Assembly: GCA_947366895.1 (NCBI GenBank)
Contig: CANBBP010000001.1
Span: 62,001-126,000, forward strand
Length of the DNA stretch: 64,000 nucleotides
Direction of reading: 5' to 3'
Source of the DNA: an uncultured Clostridia bacterium
Lineage (GTDB): Bacteria; Bacillota; Clostridia; Christensenellales; UBA1242
A program made the translations under genes and the position numbers. Positions 26,498 through 34,800 of this stretch are shown piece by piece. Each line of letters opens with the position of its first letter. Positions within the stretch are counted from its first letter, which is position 1. Below the pieces are notes generated by a model. The model saw only the letters and a list, made by a program, of their open reading frames with translations. It was not told the DNA's origin and made no database searches.

Positions 26498-27742
26498 TTA
26501 TAAATCTATATCATCAAACAAGTTATCATTTTCTTTATCAAAATTTTGTTCATCAAAATCGCTTAAATTATTATTTTCAATAGAACTTTCTAATGTTTCT
26601 TCTAGGATAGATTCTTCCCCATAATTTTCTTCATTTAAACTTGCAACACTATCAATAGGGGTTTCTTTGTCAATATTATAGAATAATTCCCCATCTATTT
26701 GTCTTGCAACACTTTCAGATTTAACATCAATCTTCCAGCCAGTTAATTTAACCGCTAATCTTACATTTTGACCACTTTTACCAATAGCTAAAGAAAGTTT
26801 ATCATCTGGGACTACTGCTCTTGCATAATTACTTCCATCAAGTGCATAAACTGTAGTTACTTTTGCTGGACTTAATGCTCTTGCAATATATTCAAGTGGA
26901 TTATCTGAATATTCTATTATATCAATTTTTTCACCATTAAGTTCATTAACGATAGCATTAATTCGCATTCCCTTGTTACCTACGCAAGCTCCAACAACAT
27001 CTATATTTGGGTTTTTGCAATACACAGACATTTTTGTTCTATAACCAGCTTCACGAGTAATATTTTTAACTTCAATTTCACCAGTTTTAATTTCTGGAAC
27101 TTCAAGTTCAAAAAGTCTTTTAACAAAGCCTACATTACTTCTTGAAACTTGAACATATGTTGACTTAACTGAATCTTTAATATTTTTTACATATACTTTA
27201 ATTCTATCACCTATGGCATAGTTTTCACCTGGGATTTGATCCCCTTCTTGCATAACGCCTTCAGTTTTAGAACCAGGTATTTCAACATAAACAATACCAG
27301 CATCAATTCTTCTAATTAAACCAGTGACTAGTTCATTTTGTTTTTCACTAAGTTCAGTCATAGCAACTTGGTGTTCTGCCTCTCTTAATTTTTGTAAAAC
27401 AACTTGTTTAGCAATTTGTGCAGCGATTCTACCAAATTCTTTTGGAGTAACTTCCTCCATTATAACATCGCCTATTTTATAAGATTTTTTTATTTTTTTA
27501 GCATCGGCTAAACTAACCTCTTTATCAGGGTCATTCACTTCTTCTACAATAGTTTTATACCCATAAACTTTTATTGTGTTTTTATCAGGGTTAAGTTTAA
27601 CACTTGCAGATTTTGCTTCACCAAAATTCTTTTTATATGCTGAAGTTAAAGCACTTTCAAGAGCTTCAATAAAAAACTCTTTATTTATTTTCTTTTCCTT
27701 TTCCAAATCTTCTAATGCTATAAAAAAATCTTTATTAACCAT
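26498..27742 (-). CDS. nusA: Transcription termination/antitermination factor NusA
   Basis: A 414-aa RNA polymerase-binding elongation factor. The N-terminal domain (1-125), an S1 domain (about 130-200), and two KH domains follow in order; the KH region is seen in CVGNKGMRINAIVNELNGEKID and LAIGKSGQNVRLA. The last ~60 residues are an acidic, Asn-rich tail instead of the proteobacterial acidic repeats. Located 75 bases after rimP. Confidence 0.96.
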   Translation of the reverse strand: MVNKDFFIALEDLEKEKKINKEFFIEALESALTSAYKKNFGEAKSASVKLNPDKNTIKVYGYKTIVEEVNDPDKEVSLADAKKIKKSYKIGDVIMEEVTPKEFGRIAAQIAKQVVLQKLREAEHQVAMTELSEKQNELVTGLIRRIDAGIVYVEIPGSKTEGVMQEGDQIPGENYAIGDRIKVYVKNIKDSVKSTYVQVSRSNVGFVKRLFELEVPEIKTGEIEVKNITREAGYRTKMSVYCKNPNIDVVGACVGNKGMRINAIVNELNGEKIDIIEYSDNPLEYIARALSPAKVTTVYALDGSNYARAVVPDDKLSLAIGKSGQNVRLAVKLTGWKIDVKSESVARQIDGELFYNIDKETPIDSVASLNEENYGEESILEETLESSIENNNLSDFDEQNFDKENDNLFDDIDL

Positions 27743-27817
27743 TTTTATTAATTCCTCTTTTTACCTTTTATCTATTTTTTGTTTTAAGTTATTAATTTTA
27801 TTTAAATTATTTTTAAT

Positions 27818-28276
27818 TTAAAATTTTATGTTTTGTTTGCACAAAGCAATATTTTGTCTATCTAAAATTACTTCCCCATTTTTGGTTTCGAGAATTATTT
27901 CTTTATCACTAAAATTTTTAATATTCCCAATAATTTCTTTTTCCTTACCAGCATACAACTTAACAATGACTTCACTATTCAAACATCTATTGAAGTCCTT
28001 ATCTGATTTTAATGGTCTATCTAATCCTATAGATGAAACATTTAAATAATAACTTGCATCACTAGTAGGATTTAATTCATCTAATATTGGGTCGACAGTT
28101 CTATGAACTAATTCACAATCTTCTATAGTAACTGGTCTATCCTTATTAGTTATAAATAATGTAAGGTTCATTCCGTTTTGCTTTTTGACATATTCAACTT
28201 CGTAAAGTTCAAAACCCAATGTTTCAATAACATTAGTAAGTTCTCTTTCTACCATACTTGCTACTTTACCTTGCAT
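27818..28276 (-). CDS. rimP: Ribosome maturation factor RimP
   Basis: A 152-aa factor for 30S assembly. Family motifs: GFELYEVEYVKK, LTLFITNKD, DCELVHRTVDPILD, and YYLNVSSIGLDRPLK, followed by a C-terminal Sm-like barrel. AAGGAG precedes the ATG. It is the first gene of rimP-nusA-ylxR-infB, with its own promoter and a leader hairpin downstream of the polC-like gene. Confidence 0.95.
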   Translation of the reverse strand: MQGKVASMVERELTNVIETLGFELYEVEYVKKQNGMNLTLFITNKDRPVTIEDCELVHRTVDPILDELNPTSDASYYLNVSSIGLDRPLKSDKDFNRCLNSEVIVKLYAGKEKEIIGNIKNFSDKEIILETKNGEVILDRQNIALCKQNIKF

Positions 28277-28295
28277 AAAACTCCTTATCTAACAA

Positions 28296-28325
28296 TTAAG
28301 AGTGGAACAAAAGCCCCACTCTTAA
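28296..28325 (-). promoter_or_regulatory. Leader hairpin in the rimP 5' UTR
   Basis: A 10-bp perfect stem: TTAAGAGTGG (28296-28305) pairs with CCACTCTTAA (28316-28325) around a 10-base loop. It lies between the predicted start (~28343) and the rimP ribosome site. On the minus strand no long T run follows, so it looks more like a structured leader than a strong terminator. Confidence 0.6.
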
Positions 28326-28349
28326 AATATTTATTTTTAAGATATAAAC

Positions 28350-28378
28350 ATTTTAGCATACTAATCAAAAAATATCAA
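28350..28378 (-). promoter_or_regulatory. Promoter of the rimP-nusA-infB operon
   Basis: TTGATA (28373-28378), 17-base spacer, TAAAAT (28350-28355) on the minus strand, downstream of the polC-like stop. Confidence 0.6.
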
Positions 28379-28541
28379 GTACTTTTTTAAACTAGTAAAA
28401 TAAATTAGTAATAATATATTATATTAAATTATTTACCATTATATTAATTTTAAAATAATATTAGATAAACACTAAATATTTTATAAACAAATTTCTAAAT
28501 ATAACAACTAATAATTTGTTTACCCAATAACTAATGGTATT

Positions 28542-30125
28542 TTAATATAATTTTAAAAAACATTCGGCAGTAGCAATAACATCATTTAAAGCTCTATGGG
28601 CATCTATTAAATTTACATCTAAATATTTAGAAACTGTACTTAACTTATAATTTTTTAATCCTGTTAATTTTTCTCGTGCAAGTAAAAAGGCATCTATTTG
28701 GTTATTCAAAAAGTTCAGACCAACTTTCTTTCCTGCATTAATTAAAAAAAGTTTATCAAAAGCAATATTATTATAGCCAACCATTTGACAATCCTTACAA
28801 AATAAATAAAAATCACATATTACTTGATTTATAGTATAAGCATTAGCAACCATTTCATCAGTAATTCTATTTACTTTAGTGGATTGTGGTGGTATAGGTC
28901 TTTTAGGATTTACAAGAGTAGTAAATACTTCACTAAATTCTCCATTTATAATTTTCAATGCTCCTATTTCAATAATTTCATCTGATACAGGATTTAATCC
29001 AGTTGTTTCAAAATCATAAACTACAAAAGAATTATTTAGAATTTCCTTTGATAAATTTTTAGAACTTTCAAATAAATTAGATTGTTTAAAACTATTATAC
29101 TTTACGGGTTTTATATACCTATATTCTGTTAATTCACTTTCAATTACATTACTTGATTGTTCATATTTATTTGGCAATTTACATAAACTTATATCTCTTA
29201 TAGACATTTCTAATTTGTCGTTATATTTAATTACTTTTCCTCTTACAAGAACTTCATTTCCATCAGAAAGTAAATTCATTTTGTGATACTTAGTTTTACT
29301 AGGAAAAATAACAGCAGTCATACTAGCAGAGCTATCTTTAATTGTTAAACTAAAGTATGGTTTCTGAATTGCCTCTTCTGTTCCATCTTTATTTTTTTTC
29401 TTTCTTTTAGAAGTAAAACTTCTTTCAGTCAAAAAATTAATTTTACCAGCAATAACACAATCCTCACAAGGGTCTTTTATGCTTGAGATATGCTTTGGTT
29501 GGAATTTAATTTCATTCCCTACAATTGTTTTAATATCTTTAACCATGTATTTATCTTTTGATAAACCTATAATTGCATCAAGGTCACTTTTTCTTTTTAA
29601 GTTTTCCATTCTATCTTGTAAATACTTTTCTTCAACTTTTGACTTTTCATAACAAACTGCATTTATTTCAAAACTTGAGCAAAAATTCTTTTCAAGATAT
29701 TCTATCATATTTTTATCTATATTAAAGTTAATAAAGTGATTATATAAACCTTCCTCTAAACTAAATCTTATTCTTACTTTATCAATACTATCTATGTAAA
29801 TATTAATTTTATCAACTGAAATAGTATTAAAAATAATAGGATAATGCTTCGATAAAAATTTTAAAATTTCCTTTTGAATTAGGTCCTCTTCAATAAAACT
29901 TTTATTGATTTTAACTATCACTTTTCCGCCATCAAGATTAATAAAGTCTGAAACAAATTTTTTAACCTTTTCCCTATTTTCATCTGATAAATTTTGCGAA
30001 CTAGGATAAATTAAAGATATTTCACACGTATTAGTTGAAATAAAATAAAAAACCTGCCTTAATCTAAAAAAATTAAGGTCGGTTTTATCTTTTATTTCTT
30101 GAATTAATTTATTCTCTACTATCAT
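28542..30125 (-). CDS. PolC-like protein: N-terminal, OB and DEDDh exonuclease domains only (no polymerase)
   Basis: 527 aa where a ~1,400-residue PolC is expected, at the polC locus between rseP and rimP. Residues 1-~220 resemble the PolC N-terminal domains. Residues ~225-320 are the OB fold starting near CEDCVIAGKI. Residues 365-527 are a complete proofreading exonuclease with all DEDDh residues: D371 and E373 (VYDFETTGL), D457 (YNNIAFDK), H510 and D515 (DAHRALNDV). The PHP domain that normally surrounds the exonuclease, and the palm, fingers and C-terminal domains, are absent. The 265 bases downstream contain no remnant. It may be a stand-alone proofreading subunit or one half of a split PolC. 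Confidence 0.85.
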   Translation of the reverse strand: MIVENKLIQEIKDKTDLNFFRLRQVFYFISTNTCEISLIYPSSQNLSDENREKVKKFVSDFINLDGGKVIVKINKSFIEEDLIQKEILKFLSKHYPIIFNTISVDKINIYIDSIDKVRIRFSLEEGLYNHFINFNIDKNMIEYLEKNFCSSFEINAVCYEKSKVEEKYLQDRMENLKRKSDLDAIIGLSKDKYMVKDIKTIVGNEIKFQPKHISSIKDPCEDCVIAGKINFLTERSFTSKRKKKNKDGTEEAIQKPYFSLTIKDSSASMTAVIFPSKTKYHKMNLLSDGNEVLVRGKVIKYNDKLEMSIRDISLCKLPNKYEQSSNVIESELTEYRYIKPVKYNSFKQSNLFESSKNLSKEILNNSFVVYDFETTGLNPVSDEIIEIGALKIINGEFSEVFTTLVNPKRPIPPQSTKVNRITDEMVANAYTINQVICDFYLFCKDCQMVGYNNIAFDKLFLINAGKKVGLNFLNNQIDAFLLAREKLTGLKNYKLSTVSKYLDVNLIDAHRALNDVIATAECFLKLY

Positions 30126-30178
30126 TATTCTATTTTATTTTCTTTTGATTTTTAATTTTTAAACCTTTTAAATATTTA

Positions 30179-31495
30179 TCAAAATCTTTTAAATACAAAA
30201 AGCTGTAATATATCCATTATTATAACAAAGGCAAATATAATTATTAAGCCAGCAAAATGGATAGTTCCCTCTAATTTACGATTAACAGGTTTTTTTCTAA
30301 TCCATTCAATTAATACAAAAACCATTCTAGCACCATCCAATGCAGGGAAAGGTAATAAATTAAATACCGCCAAATTTATTGATATAACAGGAATCAACAA
30401 CATTAAGTTTGCAATATTAGCTTGTGAAGAAGAAGCCATTAATTTTACAGTTGTAATTGTTCCTCCCATTTCAGCAAGAGCAGTTTGACCTGTGACCAAT
30501 TGAAATAGTGCTTTTAATATTTTCCAAGCCCAACCAAAACAAAATTCAAAAGCTTTTCCTATTGCTTCAAAAAAGCCATAAACATAATTTTTTGTAGTGA
30601 CACCAACCTTAGCACTTGTTAAAATAGGATTATTTTCTTCATCAAACTCAAGTTTAAAAGTTTTCTCATATTTTTCATTTCCCGTACCAAAAGAAATTGT
30701 TACAAGTCCAGTTTCTTCATCAATAGTATTTGTGACATCATGATTGATATTATGAACTTTATACTTACCATTTTCACTTTGTTCAACGAAATATTCAAAT
30801 TTATCAATTTCATTTAAAGCATATAATTTTTTGCCACGAACTTCATCAAATTTACTTTCTATTTCAAACCAAGATTTATGGATTGTAATATCAACGTTCT
30901 CGCAATTTCTATAAACAGAAACTACAAAATCTTGCTCAGCATCATATTTTTCTATCATATTAAAAAAATATTCATCATTAATAAAATTAGTTTCTTTTCC
31001 ATCAACAGCATGAATAATATCTCCTTCCATTAACCATTCGGTATTTTCTTCTACAACCGAAGGAGGAATTATAACACTATTTATTTGAACTTTATCTGCA
31101 TATCCAAAAGACATAAGTAGGATTGCTGCAAAAATAATAGCAGAAAGAAAATTAAAAAAGGCTCCCATAAAAAGCACTATTAATCTTTTCCATGGTTTTT
31201 GACTATTAAAAGCACCTATTGAATCGGGTTTATCTTCATCTTCTCCTTCAAACGCACAAAAACCACCCAAAGGAAAAATTCTCAAAGAGAATACTTCCCC
31301 ATTCTTTTTTGTTTTCTTAAATATTGCTTTGCCAAAACCTACAGAAAATTCATTTATTTTAAACTTTAATAATTTTCCTGCAGTATAATGACCAAATTCG
31401 TGTATTAAAATCATAAAAAGAAGTACTACAATAGCAAGAATAATATAAAGAATAGATGTAAAAACACTACCTATTGATAATAACATATTATTCAT
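30179..31495 (-). CDS. rseP: Site-2 zinc metalloprotease RseP/RasP
   Basis: A 438-aa membrane M50 protease that cleaves anti-sigma factors and remnant signal peptides within the membrane. The zinc motif LIHEFGHYTAG is at about residues 29-39. A PDZ-like domain occupies the middle, and FNLLPFPALDGARMVF supplies the LDG zinc ligand near the C-terminus. AGGAGGTAGG precedes the ATG. Upstream is cdsA, with no dxr in the 200-base gap; downstream is the truncated polC-like gene. Confidence 0.93.
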   Translation of the reverse strand: MNNMLLSIGSVFTSILYIILAIVVLLFMILIHEFGHYTAGKLLKFKINEFSVGFGKAIFKKTKKNGEVFSLRIFPLGGFCAFEGEDEDKPDSIGAFNSQKPWKRLIVLFMGAFFNFLSAIIFAAILLMSFGYADKVQINSVIIPPSVVEENTEWLMEGDIIHAVDGKETNFINDEYFFNMIEKYDAEQDFVVSVYRNCENVDITIHKSWFEIESKFDEVRGKKLYALNEIDKFEYFVEQSENGKYKVHNINHDVTNTIDEETGLVTISFGTGNEKYEKTFKLEFDEENNPILTSAKVGVTTKNYVYGFFEAIGKAFEFCFGWAWKILKALFQLVTGQTALAEMGGTITTVKLMASSSQANIANLMLLIPVISINLAVFNLLPFPALDGARMVFVLIEWIRKKPVNRKLEGTIHFAGLIIIFAFVIIMDILQLFVFKRF

Positions 31496-31698
31496 TATTT
31501 TGTCCTACCTCCTTTTTTAATTTTTAATAATAAAAAAACAACTTAAAATTGAAAATCAACTAAAGATAAATAATAATCTTTAAATATCAAAAATCACTTT
31601 AGTCTACAAAAATATATTTAGTTATTAATAGTAACAATTATAACCATTAAATTATTTATAACCAAAAATATATTTTGTAATCCAAAGTTAAATTAATT

Positions 31699-32640
31699 TT
31701 AACCAAACATAAATAGTAAGCAAATAAATACAAATGGTGCAACAAACATAATAGAATCTAATCTATCTATTACTCCACCATGACTTCTAAATAATTCACC
31801 AGCATCTTTAACTTGAGCTTTACGTTTACAATAAGATTCAAAGAAATCACCAAATTCGGCAAAAACAGCCCCAGCTAATCCTACAAGGGCAATTGCCCAC
31901 CAAGGTGCAATAATAATTACACTTGGGAAAATTAAATAAAAAACTAAATAAGTAAGCAATGCTCCAACTACTCCACCTAGTAAACCAAAGGCACAACCTG
32001 CAATTGTCTTTTTAGGACTTATTTTAGGGAAAATAACTTTTCCTCCTATTAACAAACCAAATAACATTGCAAATGTATCGGTTAAACAACATATAGCAAA
32101 TAACATTACAAGACCAAATAAACCCATTGGTACACCTTTAGTATTTAATTCAAGAGTGGTTAATCCAAGGGATGAAATATGATTTATAAAATACATAAAA
32201 AACATAGGGATTGTTGGATATATCATACAAGCAAGAGTATTATTTGCTTTAAAAAGTGAAAATTGTTTAACTGACATATTAGAAATTTTTCTAAATTCAT
32301 CATTTTCATATTCATTTTTAAAGAATAAAAATCCACCTAAATAAATAACCAAATATGTTGTTATTATTACTAAAAATATAATAAGTAAAATCCAGCCTGC
32401 ATTAAGACCACATAAACAACTAGTAAAGGTTATAACAAATACTAAGAAACAGGCTATTTCTGGGCAATAATCTACTTGTGGATTTCCTGCTTTTAATTGA
32501 AGTTTTTTAAACTCTGTTACAGCAATAATAGATAAACCAAAAATAATAAAGTCAAAAACATAACTTGATAAATATTCTATAAAAAGGCACAATAACAAAC
32601 AAAATGTAAGAATTAAGCCCATTTTTACTTTGTCTTTCAT
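31699..32640 (-). CDS. cdsA: Phosphatidate cytidylyltransferase
   Basis: Makes CDP-diacylglycerol from phosphatidate and CTP. 313 aa, about eight membrane helices. The C-terminal signature is present as SPKKTIAGCAFG followed by AEFGDFFESYCKRKAQVKDAGELFRSHGGVIDRLDS (cited as a region, residues ~260-295). I chose ATG 32640 because AGGAG lies eight bases upstream; an in-frame start at 32679 would add 13 residues without a ribosome site. It follows uppS by 63 bases. Confidence 0.94.
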   Translation of the reverse strand: MKDKVKMGLILTFCLLLCLFIEYLSSYVFDFIIFGLSIIAVTEFKKLQLKAGNPQVDYCPEIACFLVFVITFTSCLCGLNAGWILLIIFLVIITTYLVIYLGGFLFFKNEYENDEFRKISNMSVKQFSLFKANNTLACMIYPTIPMFFMYFINHISSLGLTTLELNTKGVPMGLFGLVMLFAICCLTDTFAMLFGLLIGGKVIFPKISPKKTIAGCAFGLLGGVVGALLTYLVFYLIFPSVIIIAPWWAIALVGLAGAVFAEFGDFFESYCKRKAQVKDAGELFRSHGGVIDRLDSIMFVAPFVFICLLFMFG

Positions 32641-32703
32641 TAATTTTTCTCCTACATAAATATTTAAAGCAACAAACATAAAATGTCAATAGTTAAATAC
32701 AAA

Positions 32704-33438
32704 TTAACTATTTTTAATTGCTCCAAATCTTCTATCTCTATTTTGATAACTTATTAAACAATCTTTTAAATCTTCAACTGTAAACGCCGGCCAATATATT
32801 TTTGGGAATATAAATTCTGCATATGCACATTGCCATAAAAGAAAATTGCTTAATCTCAATTCTCCACTAGTTCTTATAATAAAGTCTGGATCAGGCTGTC
32901 CTTTAGTATATAAATAATTACTTATTGTTTCTATACTAAATTCTTTAATACCATCTTTAATAGCATTATTTACTGCATTAACTATTTCACTTCGTCCTCC
33001 ATAATTCATGCATAAATTTAATACTATATCGTTGTTATCTTTTGTCTCCTCCATTCTTAATTTAATTAGTTCTTGAATATCTTTATCAAATCTTTTTGGG
33101 TCACCACAAATATTAAGTTTAGGTTTAAAATTTAAATCTTGAAAATAATTAGAACTTAACATTTTTCTAAATGTATCCATAAGATAATCTACTTCTTCTT
33201 TTGGTCTATTCCAATTTTCAGTAGAAAAGCAATAAATCGTTAAATGTTTTATACCTAATTCATATACAGCTTTAAAAATGGTTTTAACATTTTCAAAACC
33301 TGCTTTATGCCCCATACTGCGAGTTAATCCTCTTTGTTTTGCCCATCTACCATTTCCATCTATAATGATACCTATATGTTTAGGCAACCTAGTTAAATCT
33401 AACTCTTGTTTAGTTTGTTTATTTTTCTTTAAATTCAT
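32704..33438 (-). CDS. uppS: Isoprenyl transferase (undecaprenyl diphosphate synthase)
   Basis: Makes the C55 lipid carrier for cell-wall precursors. 244 aa. Family motifs in order: HIGIIIDGNGRWAKQRG with the catalytic Asp, GHKAGFENV, YCFSTENWNRPKEEV, NYGGRSEI, and DFIIRTSGELRLSNFLLWQ. The first ~18 residues are a Lys/Gln-rich extension. The order frr-uppS-cdsA is conserved in Firmicutes. Confidence 0.96.
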   Translation of the reverse strand: MNLKKNKQTKQELDLTRLPKHIGIIIDGNGRWAKQRGLTRSMGHKAGFENVKTIFKAVYELGIKHLTIYCFSTENWNRPKEEVDYLMDTFRKMLSSNYFQDLNFKPKLNICGDPKRFDKDIQELIKLRMEETKDNNDIVLNLCMNYGGRSEIVNAVNNAIKDGIKEFSIETISNYLYTKGQPDPDFIIRTSGELRLSNFLLWQCAYAEFIFPKIYWPAFTVEDLKDCLISYQNRDRRFGAIKNS

Positions 33439-33548
33439 TAATAATCTCTCTTTTAACTATTTTTATATCCCTATTAAAACTACTAAACATATAAAGTTTA
33501 CTAGATTTTCTATAATTTGATTTTATTCAAGAAGATTTAATTGGATTA

Positions 33549-34118
33549 TTAAACTTCCATAACCTCTTTTTCTTTTTGGTTAGATAAATTATCTGCTAAA
33601 TCATTAAATTTATCAACAAGTTTTTGAACATCTTCATTAGCACTTTCTAATTCATCTTTTGTTAATTTTTTATCTTTCTCAGCATTTTTAAAGATTTCTA
33701 AAACATCTTTTCTTTCATTTCTAATGCCTATTTTAGTTTCCTCACAAATTTTTTTAACTTCTTTAACGATCTCTTTTCTTCTATCTTCAGTTAAACTAGG
33801 AAAAACTAATCTTATTATTCTACCATCATCAGTAGGAGTAACACCTATATCGCTTGCAAGAATAGCCTTATTTATTTCTTTTACTGTTGAGATGTCCCAA
33901 GGTGAAATTAAAATCATTCTAGCTTCAGGTACCGAAACATTAGCCATTTGTGTAACTGGGGTCATTGTTCCATAATAATTTACAAGAACTTTTTCTAAAA
34001 TCTTTGCATTTGCTCTACCAGCACGGATTATAGAATATTCATATTTTAATCTATCAATTTTTTTATTTAATGCATCTTCAAAATTAAGCATAATTTCATC
34101 GAAATTTTCTAACTGCAT
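33549..34118 (-). CDS. frr: Ribosome recycling factor
   Basis: Splits post-termination ribosomes together with EF-G. 189 aa, normal length. Recognised by IIRAGRANAKILEKVLVNYYG near the N-terminus, LISPWDIS, and the C-terminal helix with DRRKEIVKEVKKI and LTKDELE. First gene of frr-uppS-cdsA; pyrH and tsf, often upstream, are not here. Confidence 0.96.
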   Translation of the reverse strand: MQLENFDEIMLNFEDALNKKIDRLKYEYSIIRAGRANAKILEKVLVNYYGTMTPVTQMANVSVPEARMILISPWDISTVKEINKAILASDIGVTPTDDGRIIRLVFPSLTEDRRKEIVKEVKKICEETKIGIRNERKDVLEIFKNAEKDKKLTKDELESANEDVQKLVDKFNDLADNLSNQKEKEVMEV

Positions 34119-34302
34119 ACTAAACCTACCTTAATTATATAATTTTACAAATCAATATTACTAAAAAACCAAAAATTAATCAAATAATTTTAAGCACAAT
34201 ATATAGAAATATAAAAAAGGTTTTTTAAAAAATAATTACAAAATTTGACATTATAAAAAATAAGACTTTTAGCAATACTATACATAGGAGGGAAAAATTT
34301 AT

Positions 34303-34458
34303 ATGAAAAATGCACTTTTTGTAAGTATGGCTCTAGGAATGATGATAGGTGCTGTAGGGGTTAGTTTATACAAACCTGCACAAAAATTTGTGCAAAACAG
34401 TACAGAAGCCATTAAAGAAGAAGCCCAAACCTTTATGAAAAAGAACATGGAAAATTAA
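34303..34458 (+). CDS. Small single-pass membrane protein (51 aa)
   Basis: An unlisted short gene: ATG at 34303 preceded by an excellent AGGAGG and followed by a strong terminator. The protein has one hydrophobic segment (ALFVSMALGMMIGAVGVSLY) and a polar amphipathic tail rich in Glu, Lys and Gln. This layout resembles small YtxH-like stress or envelope proteins, but I do not claim membership. It is divergent from frr. A TTGACA at 34245-34250 is upstream, but no good -10 is at the right distance. Confidence 0.75.
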   Translation: MKNALFVSMALGMMIGAVGVSLYKPAQKFVQNSTEAIKEEAQTFMKKNMEN

Positions 34459-34474
34459 TATTTCCTTCTTCTCA

Positions 34475-34516
34475 TAAAAAAAATGTAACTACTATCATAG
34501 TCGTTACATTTTTTTA
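34475..34516. terminator. Terminator after the 51-aa gene
   Basis: AAATGTAAC (34481-34489) pairs with GTTACATTT (34503-34511), with A and T runs on the two sides. It could work in both directions. Confidence 0.8.
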
Positions 34517-34800
34517 TTTTTGTTTAAAATTCATTTTAAATTCTCAATTAGTTAATTAGTTCAAAAGTTAATAATTTAATTATAAACTTCCAATAAAAAT
34601 ACTAAATCATTTTATTTTTTTCATTAATTTATCTAAATTAATAAGTTTTATAAAAGTAAAAATAAATACTCTTTTTTTAAAAGTTAAACTTTTAAATTAT
34701 TAGATATCCTCTGATATCCTCAAATAATATAAAGCCTCTAATAAAAAATATAAACCAACGGATATTTCACAAAATGCTTTTAAGTATACTATACTTTAAT
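34517..34800. other. AT-rich spacer between small gene and tkt
   Basis: 284 bases with no gene. A short repeat GATATCCTCTGATATCCTC is seen near 34703-34721 (tandem GATATCCTC). I see nothing else of note. Confidence 0.5.

Noticed and set aside
28277..28541. Possible remnant of the missing PolC polymerase domains
   Set aside because: Reading the spacer in minus-strand frames shows only AT-rich non-coding sequence with a promoter and a hairpin; no PHP or palm motif is found.
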